The notes under the pieces were generated by a model, which was not told the DNA's origin, did no database searches, and worked only from the letters and a program-made list of their open reading frames with translations. Of a DNA stretch of 12,192 nucleotides, positions 5,060 to 12,192 are shown piece after piece; within the stretch, counting starts at the first letter, position 1, and each line of letters begins with the position of its first letter. A program made the translations under genes and the position numbers. Origin of the DNA: MGIIa-L3 sp038150305 (GTDB lineage: Archaea > Thermoplasmatota > Poseidoniia > Poseidoniales > Poseidoniaceae); NCBI GenBank assembly GCA_038150305.1, contig JAYOTG010000038.1, positions 1 through 12,192 on the forward strand. Reading direction: 5' to 3'.

Positions 5060-6435
5060 CGGTTTCGCTTGCCCTTCTTGCCGCCTTTGCCCTTGGCTGG
5101 ACGGCGGGGCCGTCCGTCGTCTTCCCACGCCCTCGAATTGCGGGCGCGGCGGTCTTGTTGGTCGATCCAAGCGTCACGCGCATCGGACCGAGAAGGACGG
5201 CTGAGGTGATCGGGCATGTCGGCAAAGGATTCGATGGTCAAGCGAAGGCCGCCGAGTTCGTCCTGCAGCTGGCGGACGTTTTCGCCTCCTTTGCCGATGA
5301 GTGGCGCGACCATGTGTTGCGGTGCGTAGACGGTCGCGGTGACGTCGCTGGTGAAGTCGATGGTGCACTCCACGCCCACCCACTGCCGAATGGTGTGGGC
5401 GAGTTGGGCCTTGGCCAGCTTGCGCATCGGCGATTCATGGCCTTGCGGTCCGCCCACGGGCACCACGGCGATTTCCTGACCGAAGGCGAACATCTCGTGG
5501 GTCACCTGCCCGTCGGGGAAGGTGCACACTTCGATGACCGGGCGAGCCAATTCCTCCTGCATGCCGGAAGGTGGTTTCACGGTCATCTTCAGTTCGAGCA
5601 CCTGTGCGATTTGGCCCTGTTCAACGTGGATGATGGTGTCCAAGACCTGGCTGACCAGACCAAGTTCGACCTTCCCGATGAGGCGCTGCACGGCTTCCAG
5701 CGCGGAGTTCGCGTGCGTCACACCCAGAAGACCAACGCCGGCAAGACGGACGTCGGCGAAGATCTCGAAATCGCGAGCACGGCGCACTTCGTCGAAGATG
5801 ACGAAGTCGGGGCGGACGAGGAAAATGATCTCCGCGGTCTTCTCCAAATCGCCTTCCAGCGGTGCGTATTGGGTGATGCGGTCTGCGAGTTGAAGGTCGC
5901 GAGGCGCCTCCATCGTCTTCACCATCGCACCCACGTTGCGGTCGAGGTGGCCGGCGATGGCTTGGGCCAGCGTGGTCTTCCCTGAACCGGGGCGGCCGGA
6001 GATGAAGACGCCGCGATGGTGGTCCGACAAGCGGTCGATGAGGCGCTGGTCGAGGTCGTAGGCCTCGATTTCCAGGCGGGCCACGGGCCTGACGATGGTG
6101 ATCTCGTGGGCGTCCGCGAAGGGCGGCCACGCCATGGTGATGCGCAAGTCGCCCAGCTGGATGACCTGGCAGCCCTTGCGGTCAATCTCGAGGAAGCAGT
6201 CGCTGCGGTCGTCGTTCGCGTCCACCAAATCACGGAAGGCGTCCATCAATTCGGACATCTGCGGCGTCTCCCACGCCTCGTCGATGCCCTCGACCTCACC
6301 CAAGCGGAGTTCGGAGATGTGCCCCGCCTTGGTGCGCGGCAGACAGCCCGCCTTGAGGAACAGCGTGGAGACCTGTTCGGTCAACAACGCGTCCACGGAG
6401 GCGGGAAGGTCCGGATGGTCGCCATGGGTGGCCAT
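5056..6435 (-). CDS. PilT-like ATPase with KH domain (COG1855 type) lacking the PIN domain
   Basis: The preferred start is the ATG at 6435, giving 459 residues. The frame is open further upstream (to 6504), but that would overlap the upstream gene by 28 bases. Residues about 20-120 match the linker/N-terminal part of archaeal COG1855 proteins (LFLKAGCLPRTKAG, then FLEIDRKGCQVIQLGDLRI and PPFADAHEITIVRPV). The P-loop is GRPGSGKTT (147-155), Walker B is FVIFDE (211-216), and a VTHAN His-box lies at 239-243, as in type II/IV secretion ATPases. A KH domain with the GKGG loop (381-384) follows. The tail (440-459) is Lys/Arg/Gly-rich. COG1855 members usually start with a PIN nuclease domain of about 130 residues; here only about 20 residues precede the linker. 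An RNA-binding hexameric ATPase role is likely. It sits 41 bases after the membrane protein gene. Confidence 0.88.
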   Translation of the reverse strand: MATHGDHPDLPASVDALLTEQVSTLFLKAGCLPRTKAGHISELRLGEVEGIDEAWETPQMSELMDAFRDLVDANDDRSDCFLEIDRKGCQVIQLGDLRITMAWPPFADAHEITIVRPVARLEIEAYDLDQRLIDRLSDHHRGVFISGRPGSGKTTLAQAIAGHLDRNVGAMVKTMEAPRDLQLADRITQYAPLEGDLEKTAEIIFLVRPDFVIFDEVRRARDFEIFADVRLAGVGLLGVTHANSALEAVQRLIGKVELGLVSQVLDTIIHVEQGQIAQVLELKMTVKPPSGMQEELARPVIEVCTFPDGQVTHEMFAFGQEIAVVPVGGPQGHESPMRKLAKAQLAHTIRQWVGVECTIDFTSDVTATVYAPQHMVAPLIGKGGENVRQLQDELGGLRLTIESFADMPDHLSRPSRSDARDAWIDQQDRRARNSRAWEDDGRPRRPAKGKGGKKGKRNR

Positions 6436-6476
6436 GCCGCAAGGGTGGCGCCGAAGCCCTTCACCCTTCGCCGTCT

Positions 6477-6833
6477 TCAGGTCTTGACGTTGGGCTCCAT
6501 CCACAGGTAGGTGGCGTAGCCGGTGCCCACCGTGGCGAGCATGGTCAGGGCGGATTCAACCAGAGGGTAACCGAGGCTGTTGACCATCCACAACGTCGAG
6601 ACCATGCCCACGAGGAAGGCCCCGAGGTGGCCGAGCAGTGTACCAGCACGCAGGTCGATGGCACCCTCGAGCGGAGAAGACTCGGCGAGGGCCCAGATGA
6701 TGGCGGTGACCGCGCAGGCGGCGATGAGGACGAGCATGCCCATCATGACGGTCCCGTCGAGCAACCACGCCGCGACGCCAAGGATTCCCGAGAGCCCGAA
6801 CATGCGGCCAACGGTGCGCATTGAGAGGGACAT
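6477..6833 (-). CDS. Small integral membrane protein (4 TM helices), unknown function
   Basis: The protein has 118 residues and is hydrophobic almost throughout. Likely helices are at about 11-27 (MFGLSGILGVAAWLL), 30-50 (MMGMLVLIAACAVTAIIWAL), 63-84 (AGTLLGHLGAFLVGMVSTLWM) and 90-111. A short acidic loop, ESSPLEGAIDLR, joins helices 2 and 3. The N-terminus is slightly basic and should be inside by the positive-inside rule. I recognise no family and no catalytic residues. Starts at Met5 or Met11 cannot be excluded. The ATPase gene begins 41 bases downstream, so the two are probably co-transcribed. An AT-rich patch about 28 bases upstream suggests a leaderless or short-leader mRNA. Confidence 0.72.
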   Translation of the reverse strand: MSLSMRTVGRMFGLSGILGVAAWLLDGTVMMGMLVLIAACAVTAIIWALAESSPLEGAIDLRAGTLLGHLGAFLVGMVSTLWMVNSLGYPLVESALTMLATVGTGYATYLWMEPNVKT

Positions 6834-6854
6834 GGCTCAGCGCACTCGACCTCG

Positions 6855-6866
6855 ATTCTTGAATTC
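6855..6866 (-). promoter_or_regulatory. AT-rich box upstream of the 4-TM gene (possible TATA)
   Basis: The minus strand reads GAATTCAAGAAT, centred about 28 bases before the ATG at 6833. It is the only AT-rich patch between the two divergent genes (6834-6919), so it may serve as the TATA box for the minus-strand operon. No matching box at proper distance is seen for the DegT gene. Confidence 0.35.
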
Positions 6867-6919
6867 TCGCGCGACGAGGCGCCGGACGGCTTGATGAGGT
6901 GGGGCGCGCTCGGAGGTCC

Positions 6920-7701
6920 ATGGAGGGACCGCGGCTCGAACGGGCGTTGACCTCCGTGCCTCCTTTGCCCCCTGCCGCGATGGAGGGCGCAGCCGCTGTG
7001 CTGGACAGCGCGCGGCTGTTCCGCTACGGTGAGCACGTGCCCGAAGGCACGTGGGTGGCCCGCCTTGAGCGGGCCTTCGCCGAGCACTTTGGCACCCGCT
7101 TTGCCGTCGCGGTCAATTCAGGCGGCTCGGCGATGTTCCTCGCCTTGCGCTCAGCCGGCGTCGAAGCAGGTGACGTCGTGCTGCTCAACGCGTTCACCCT
7201 CGCACCCGTTCCCGGCGCCATCGAGCACCTCGGCGCGAAGGTCGTGTTGGTGGACGTGGACGCCGATCTACGCGTCGACCTCGACGACCTTGAGCAGGCC
7301 ATCATCGAACACCGGCCGAAGGCCTTCCTGCTGTCACACATGCGCGGGCACGTCGCCGATATGGCGGGCGTGGTCGCCTTGTGCGAGGCCCATCGCGTGA
7401 TCCTCATCGAGGACTGTGCCCACACCCTGGGGGCCAGTTACGACGGGACACCCACCGGGCTGTTCGGTGCTGCCGGCTGCTTCAGTTTGCAGACGTGGAA
7501 GCAGATCAACGCCGGCGAGGGCGGCATCATCGTCACCGACGACGAGGACCTCGCGGCCCGTGCCATCCTTGCCTCTGGCGCGTACATGCTCCACGCCCAG
7601 CACGGTACGCCGCCTTCGGAAGACGTGATTCAGCGCTGGGCGCCCCACACGCCGAACTGCTCCATGCGACTCAACGAATTGGCCGCCGCCATCGCGCTGC
7701 C
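6920..7701 (+). CDS. DegT/DnrJ/EryC1-family PLP aminotransferase (partial, cut by assembly gap)
   Basis: From the ATG at 6920, 260 residues are visible before the N-run. Fold-type I features of the DegT/DnrJ/EryC1 (sugar aminotransferase) family are present: VNSGGSAMFLAL at 65-76 (the usual NGT/SGTxAL PLP-phosphate loop), AFTLAPVPGAIEHLGAKVVLVDVD at about 91-114, EDCAHTLGASYDG at 164-176 with D165 and H168 at the cofactor, FGAAGCFSLQ (182-191), and the likely Schiff-base lysine K194 in TWKQINAGEGG. The visible part ends in CSMRLNELAAAIAL, equivalent to the NYRMNELQAAIG helix, so the last 100-150 residues are missing. Such enzymes usually aminate keto-sugars on nucleotide carriers for surface glycans. 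The substrate is unknown and no other sugar gene is next to it. GGAGGT at 6912-6917 is only 2 bases from the ATG, too close for good pairing. Confidence 0.88.
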
Positions 7702-7801
7702 NNNNNNNNNNNNNNNNNNNNNNNNNNNNNNNNNNNNNNNNNNNNNNNNNNNNNNNNNNNNNNNNNNNNNNNNNNNNNNNNNNNNNNNNNNNNNNNNNNN
7801 N
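7702..7801. other. Assembly gap, exactly 100 N
   Basis: A run of exactly 100 N is the conventional mark for a scaffold gap of unknown size. It removes the end of the DegT-family gene on the plus strand and the end of the propeller lipoprotein on the minus strand. Missing codons of the first alone would need over 300 bases, so the true gap is larger than drawn. Confidence 0.97.
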
Positions 7802-10155
7802 TCGTCGTCCGGCCGATCGGATTCGTCCGAAGTTGATTCCCCGTTGTCGCCCTTGGCTTCGCGGTCGTCATCCTTCCCTTCGCTGCCGTCCGACTTGGCC
7901 TCCTCTTCCTGGACCTCCTCGGACCAGATGTCGTAATATTCCGGCCATTGGCGGTCGAGTTCCACCGAAGCGGACTGGTTCAGCGTGCTCAGGTTTGTGG
8001 CGGTCACGCCACCTGCGGAAAGGGCGACCACGAAGTCGCCCATGAAGATGGAGCGACGGATTTGCGTTTCACCGCCCCACCAGCGGCCGTCTTCGGCATC
8101 GAAGAAGAGTGAATGGTCGACCTCTCCGTACATCGAGAGTTCACCGGAGGTTTCGTTCACCTCGACGAGCATCAGCTTCGAGACGTACTCGTAGGACCAA
8201 TGGTGGCCTCCGGACGCATCGGTCCAGCTGTTGTAGCGGTAGGTGGACAGCGGCACGGCAAGAAGGCCCTTGGGCGCCCAGTACTGGAAGGCCTTGTGCT
8301 CGTAGGTCGCTTCCGACCAGCCCCAGCTCCAACCGCCTTCACCGGGGTTTTCGACGGGCGCCAGGTCGAGGTGATCGTTCTGGGTTGGCGTGGTCGGATC
8401 GCTGACGTCGAAGGTCTGAATGCGTGTGGTCGACCAATCCAGTCCGGTGCCGTCCGCGTTGGCCGGCGCCAGCCCGATGGTCAGCAGCATGCCCTCTGAC
8501 ATCGGGTGAATGTAGGTCGAGACGCCGGGCACCTCCAACTCTCCGAGAACGGTGGGGTTGGTCGGATCGCTCAGGTCGATGGTCCACAGCGGATCGATTT
8601 GTTCGAAGGTCACCACGTACGCCATGTCCTCGGTGAAGCGGGCCGACCAGATGCGTTCGCCTTCCGCAAGGCCACCGACGTGGCCGATTTGCCGCAGGAT
8701 TTGCTCGCCCGTCTCGATGTCGGCCGCGCGCTCCAACGTCACCACATGGCTGACCATCGGCTCTGGGTCCTCCATCCACCAGCGGCCCCACTGGCCGGTG
8801 GTGGTGGCCACGCGCACGATGCCTTCATGCTCAGAGAGCGAGAACTGGTCGAGGACGGTGCCGTTCACGCGGCCCGATCCGGTGTAGAGCGTGGTGCCGG
8901 GGTTGCTGATGTCGAAGGTATGCAGGTTGGTCGACTCGTCCAGGTCGTCGTTGCCCCAGAACCACCATCCTGCGAAGGAGGGTTCGGCCACGATGAGCAC
9001 GTCTTCTGAGGCGTAGACCAGCGGCGAATTGCCGACGATGTGATCGGCCTCAAACTCGAGGGTTGGCGTGGCCAGATCAAGCGTGAAGATGCTGGTGAAG
9101 CCCCGGTTCATGCCCTCTTCAGGTGCGGAGAAATCGGCGCACTCGCCGTCCGACATGTGGTGGGTGGTGATCGTGGTGCCGGCCCGCTCGTGCACCTGGG
9201 GCAACAGATCCTCGAGCGCCAAACCGTCGATGATCTCGCGGTTTCGCTCGATGGCTTCCCACGCGGCTTGCTCGCGAAGTTGGCGGCGCAGCGGGTCGTC
9301 GTAGTCCAGACGGTAGTAGCCGTCCGGCAGCTCAAGCCACGTGTTCAGGCCGGGGATGTCCATCCACGCGTGCGTCACGGCACGGATGCTGCCGTTGACT
9401 TCGCGTGCGGTGGAATACCAGCCCTCGATGTACAATTCGCGCTCGACTTCAGGCGCGCTGCGGTCGTCCATGTCGAGCACGGTGAACTTGGTCAGGGTGG
9501 AGGTCCGCCACGAGCCGTAATCGCCGCCCCAGCCCATGGCTTGGGACAGCGGATCTGCGCTGCGCAGGTTCCACGCGGATACGGAAGAGATGACCACCAA
9601 CCGGTCGCCGTTGAGCAGCATCGCCTGCGGCGAGCCTTCGACGGTCATGTTGGCCACCAGGTCGAGGTCGCCGAATTCGGGCACGGCAATGACGTGCAGC
9701 GTTTGCCCGTTGAGGTAGTAGATGTGGTGACCGTCGGTTTTCACGAAATCGGCTTCGTCCACGCCTTGCTCCTGATTGTTGGTGCCGGAGAAATCCTTGC
9801 CCGCGGTACGGGTTTGGGGTGTGGCCGAGTTGGACCCCCCGTCAGCGGACATCTCGGCGTCCATGGCAATGTCGTCTTCCATCCAGCCCCAGCCGTAGAA
9901 GTACTGCTCCTCGACCGCTTGCAGAAGTTCGACGCGCATCTCTTGTTCGAGGGATTGCTTGAGGGCATCCTCGAGGTCCGCGCAGGTGGCGTAGCCGGTC
10001 AGGTGTGCGCTGCCAATCGACCGTTGGGTCAGGTCACCCCAGCCGTCTGGAAGTTCGATGAGGTCGAAGTCGTCATCGGACACGTTGTCGATGGCGCCAA
10101 GGCATCCTGAGAGGAAAAACATGGCCAAGACCATGACGGCAAACACGCGCTTCAT
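7802..10155 (-). CDS. Secreted beta-propeller lipoprotein (COG4880 type), C-terminus lost in gap
   Basis: The ATG at 10155 opens 784 visible residues. Residues 1-18 (MKRVFAVMVLAMFFLSGC) are a lipoprotein signal with a lipobox ending at Cys18, so the protein should be exported and lipid-anchored on the outer face. Residues 124-150 carry GTNNQEQGVDEADFVKTDG followed by HHIYYLNG, the hallmark opening of the C-terminal beta-propeller proteins of COG4880 (Pfam Beta_propel). After it come repeating blade-like strands such as LHVIAVPEFGDLDLV, LHTFDISNPGTTL, LWTIDLSDPTNPTVLGELEV and IQTFDVSDPTTPTQ. From about residue 742 the chain turns into an acidic, low-complexity tail (EEVQEEEAKSDGSEG, then DDDRE and STSDESDRPDD) that runs into the gap. 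Function is not known for this family; adhesion or binding outside the cell is a guess. A TTG two codons upstream is a poorer start. Confidence 0.9.
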
Positions 10156-10177
10156 GCCCAAATCTCAGGTCCCGTTG

Positions 10178-10183
10178 CATATC
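10178..10183 (-). promoter_or_regulatory. TATA box of the beta-propeller gene
   Basis: The minus strand reads GATATG, within CTTGATATGC, centred 25-26 bases before the ATG at 10155. That spacing puts the transcription start on or next to the start codon. The mRNA would be leaderless, which fits the lack of a ribosome-binding site there. Confidence 0.55.
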
Positions 10184-10254
10184 AAGAACGTGGTTGAATG
10201 TGTTTGACGTACGCCCACCGGAGGCTTCACACCAACCGCCGTCCACCTCGGAGC

Positions 10255-10848
10255 ATGGAGGGCGGCGAGGTCGAAATCGAGCGCCGCTTCCTCATCGACG
10301 GCCGTGGCCCACGCCCTTGGGTGGACGACAACGAGGGAACGATCAGTATGGCTCAGGTCTACCTCGGACGTGATGGGTTGAGCGTGGACGTGGCCGGAGG
10401 GCGCGTCCTGCACAAGGGCACGGTCTTGGTCGAAGGGGTCCCATCAGAACGTTTGGAACGCATCGCCGCGCTTGAGGGCTGGGCGGTTCGCCTGCGCATG
10501 GAAAACGACCGCGCCGTGCTGACGCTCAAAGGGCCGCGCACGGGGGCCACGGCCGCCGAACACGAGTTCCCCGTTGACGAGGCGCTCGCACGCGATGCGC
10601 TGGGCCGCCCTGACCTTCCTGTGGTCGAGAAAACCCGCCACTTGTGGCGCGGCGACGACGGTCACCTGTGGGAGGTCGACGAGTTCGAAGGGCCGCTGGC
10701 CGGCCTCATCATCGCCGAGGTTGAGTTGGCCGCCGAGGACGAGTCCGTGGTGCTGCCCGCCTTTTTGGGCCTCGAAGTCACCACCGCAACGTCGTGGTCA
10801 AGCCATTCCCTAGCGAAGCTCGTGCTCGAGGCTCGGCGCAACGAATGA
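10255..10848 (+). CDS. CYTH-domain protein (triphosphate tunnel metalloenzyme family)
   Basis: I chose the ATG at 10255 because the CYTH opening EVEIERRFLIDG follows within four residues; the open frame reaches 10198 but adds only unrelated Arg-rich sequence. The 197-residue protein shows the family's paired charged strands: EIERR near residue 7 (from ExExK), MAQVYLG near 32, WAVRLRMENDRAVLTLKGPRTG near 76-97 with R-x-R and the Lys, EHEFPVD, VVEKTRHLW near 123, WEVDEFEGPLAGLIIAEVEL near 138-157 with the D-x-F and E-x-E, and SHSLAK near the end. These residues line a beta-tunnel that binds triphosphates with a divalent metal. Relatives hydrolyse inorganic triphosphate or thiamine triphosphate, or make cAMP. 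About 40 extra residues lie between YLG and WAVRLR. Simple triphosphatase activity is my best guess. It diverges from the propeller gene. Confidence 0.88.
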   Translation: MEGGEVEIERRFLIDGRGPRPWVDDNEGTISMAQVYLGRDGLSVDVAGGRVLHKGTVLVEGVPSERLERIAALEGWAVRLRMENDRAVLTLKGPRTGATAAEHEFPVDEALARDALGRPDLPVVEKTRHLWRGDDGHLWEVDEFEGPLAGLIIAEVELAAEDESVVLPAFLGLEVTTATSWSSHSLAKLVLEARRNE

Positions 10849-10851
10849 GGG

Positions 10852-10885
10852 CGTCAGCCGAAGTCCAACGGCCTCCGGGCTGACG
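10852..10885. repeat. 8-bp inverted repeat between CYTH and HerA-like genes
   Basis: CGTCAGCC (10852-10859) and GGCTGACG (10878-10885) are exact reverse complements with an 18-base loop, starting 4 bases after the CYTH stop. It could be a hairpin at the end of the CYTH message. No T-run follows, so its role is open. Confidence 0.3.
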
Positions 10886-10919
10886 TTGCCTTGAAGTGCG
10901 CAACCTTCGCTGTTCGCTC

Positions 10920-12192
10920 ATGGCGTCGGGTCCGGAACACGACGACGAAACGCCATCCTTGGCCTCACGCGTCCTCGACCTGCTCGACGACGACCTGCTT
11001 GGCCAGATTGACGTCCCAGCAGAGGCGGCGCCCGAATCACCGCTCGATGCACCGGCTTTGGTTGACGGCGCTCAAGCACCTGAGGAACCGCAGCCTCCCG
11101 AAACCGACACGCCACAGCCCGAGGCATTGCCCCAGCTCACAGACCTGCCGACGGAAGTCGCCGCTGAACACGATGACGTGGATCAAGAAGGCGAACCTGA
11201 ACCGGTGGAAGAACCCCCCTCCACTGACGTCGTGGCGGAAGGCAGCGCGGGTGAAACGATGGACGAACCCGGTGCGCCGGCGCCCAGTGAAACGCGGCGC
11301 AGTCGGAAGTTCAAGCCAAAGGGCATGTTCCTCGGACGCCGCCGCGACAACGACGAGCCGGTGGACATCAAGTCCACCGTCTTGGCCCGGCACGCCGCCA
11401 TGCTCGGCAGCACGGGCAGCGGAAAGACGGTGATGGCCAAGGCCCTCATCGAGGAGGCGGCGCTTGCGGGCATTCCCGCCCTCATCATCGACCCGCAAGG
11501 CGATTTGGCCCGGCTTGCGCTTGGTGGCGACGCATCCACGATCGAAGCCAAGGGCGAGGATGCGGCGCGGATGCGCCGACTGATGGACAGCACGGAGGTG
11601 CGCATTTGGACGCCCTTGCGCAGCAAGGGATTGCCGCTGTGCATCGACCCTTTTCACGCACCGCCGGCGGACCTGGACCCCGAAGAGGCGATCACGGCAT
11701 GGGACATGGTGGCTGCTGGGTTCACCAGCCTGGCCGGATACGACGTCGAGAAGGCGCAGGGCAAGACGATCAAACCCTACCTGTACGAAGTCCTCGTCCA
11801 AGGCACGCGTGTTGGGTTGGACGTGGCCGACTTCCAATCGCTGTCACGCGTGGTGCGCGAACCCCACGATGCCTTCCTTCGACACCTGTATCCCGAGTGC
11901 TTCGCAGAGCCTGACGAGGAATTCGAAGGGGAAGCCCCTCAATTGCCACCATGGACGGTGGTCGCCGGTGACCACGGCCTGACCGACTTCGAGGAGCGCT
12001 TGCCCAAAGCCACGCGGTACGAGTTGGCCCGGCGGCTGTCGGCCTTTTCGAGCGGTGTTAACCAGTTGCTCTTCTCCAACGGCGTCCCGATCAACATCGA
12101 TGCCTTCACCGAACCGGCGGTGCCCGGTAAGGTTCCCCTCAACATCGTCTACCTGAACACCATTCAGGACGAGAACCAGAAGCAGTACTTCG
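10920..12192 (+). CDS. HerA/FtsK-superfamily P-loop ATPase with acidic N-terminal extension (partial, runs off window)
   Basis: The ATG at 10920 opens 424 codons still open at the window end. Residues 1-125 are an acidic, Pro/Glu/Ala-rich, low-complexity head (for example PEEPQPPETDTPQPEALP). A short basic hinge, ETRRSRKFKPKGMFLGRRR, follows at 124-142. The ATPase core opens with IKSTVLARHAAMLGSTGSGKT (P-loop at 163-170). Walker B-like PALIIDPQGDLARL follows at about 186-199, where the IIDPxGD form is typical of HerA-like and DUF87/DUF853 proteins. The later part (CIDPFHAPPADLDP, FSSGVNQLLFSNGVPINID, LNIVYLNTIQDENQKQYF) continues the same fold. HerA-type ATPases form hexamers that move DNA, in repair with NurA or in transfer systems; no nurA, mre11 or rad50 is next to it here. 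A GTG at 10896 would add eight residues. Role inferred from family only. Confidence 0.82.
   Translation, partial: MASGPEHDDETPSLASRVLDLLDDDLLGQIDVPAEAAPESPLDAPALVDGAQAPEEPQPPETDTPQPEALPQLTDLPTEVAAEHDDVDQEGEPEPVEEPPSTDVVAEGSAGETMDEPGAPAPSETRRSRKFKPKGMFLGRRRDNDEPVDIKSTVLARHAAMLGSTGSGKTVMAKALIEEAALAGIPALIIDPQGDLARLALGGDASTIEAKGEDAARMRRLMDSTEVRIWTPLRSKGLPLCIDPFHAPPADLDPEEAITAWDMVAAGFTSLAGYDVEKAQGKTIKPYLYEVLVQGTRVGLDVADFQSLSRVVREPHDAFLRHLYPECFAEPDEEFEGEAPQLPPWTVVAGDHGLTDFEERLPKATRYELARRLSAFSSGVNQLLFSNGVPINIDAFTEPAVPGKVPLNIVYLNTIQDENQKQYF

Noticed and set aside
5155..6510. Long plus-strand frames opposite the ATPase
   Set aside because: The minus strand encodes P-loop, Walker B and KH motifs; these frames are mirror images with no recognisable domain.
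7630..7701. Apparent continuation of the propeller protein past the gap
   Set aside because: This stretch is the coding strand of the DegT enzyme (MRLNELAAAIAL helix), so the minus frame there is antisense.
7802..7936. Apparent continuation of the DegT gene past the N-run
   Set aside because: The bases after the gap encode the acidic tail of the minus-strand propeller protein; the plus-frame Ser-rich translation is its antisense, and the reading frame across a gap of unknown size has no meaning.
9040..10110. Plus-strand 356-codon frame
   Set aside because: It is antisense to the propeller lipoprotein, which has a clear lipobox and family signature; long antisense frames are common in GC-rich DNA.
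11037..11837. Minus-strand 266-codon frame
   Set aside because: It is antisense to the HerA-like ATPase, whose P-loop and IIDPxGD motif are clear.

Overview
The window reads as a GC-rich (roughly 60% by eye), gene-dense stretch of an archaeal chromosome. My best guess is a marine Thermoplasmatota/Poseidoniales-like (Marine Group II) euryarchaeon from a metagenome assembly. This is inferred from gene families and style, not from a marker gene. The supporting items are a COG1855-type PilT-like ATPase with a KH domain, a HerA-like ATPase, a COG4880-type secreted beta-propeller lipoprotein, a secreted protein with DxDGDG calcium repeats, and AT-rich boxes about 26 bases before some starts (archaeal TATA spacing, with leaderless or nearly leaderless transcripts). 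An exact run of 100 N at 7702-7801 is a scaffold gap of unknown true length.

Layout, left to right. Minus strand 1-664 holds the N-terminal part of a secreted protein with five DxDGDG motifs and a long Gln-Gly dipeptide tail that runs off the window. Its 665-979 upstream region has two matching 19-bp palindromes and perhaps a tiny ORF. Minus strand 980-3634 holds an unrecognised 240-residue protein, a GNAT acetyltransferase and a membrane-anchored protein with a large outside domain. The last two are 4 bases apart and probably form an operon. Plus strand 3728-3798 is a tRNA-Cys(GCA), followed at 3910-5046 by a class I/II aminotransferase. Convergent to it, minus strand 6833 to 5056 holds a four-helix membrane protein and then a PIN-less PilT/KH ATPase. 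Divergent from those, a DegT/DnrJ/EryC1 aminotransferase starts at 6920 and is cut by the gap. From the other side the gap cuts the C-terminus of the beta-propeller lipoprotein (start 10155, minus). Plus strand 10255-10848 is a CYTH-domain protein, and 10920 to the window end is a HerA-like ATPase that continues beyond the window.

The genes do not form one obvious pathway. Several (calcium-repeat protein, membrane protein with sequons, propeller lipoprotein) build the cell surface. Two are PLP enzymes of amino-acid or sugar metabolism, and two are P-loop ATPases that probably act on nucleic acid. I found no phage, IS, CRISPR or toxin/antitoxin module. The items most worth a second look are the Gln-Gly tail, the paired palindromes, the PIN-less COG1855 ATPase and the HerA-like protein with a long acidic head.
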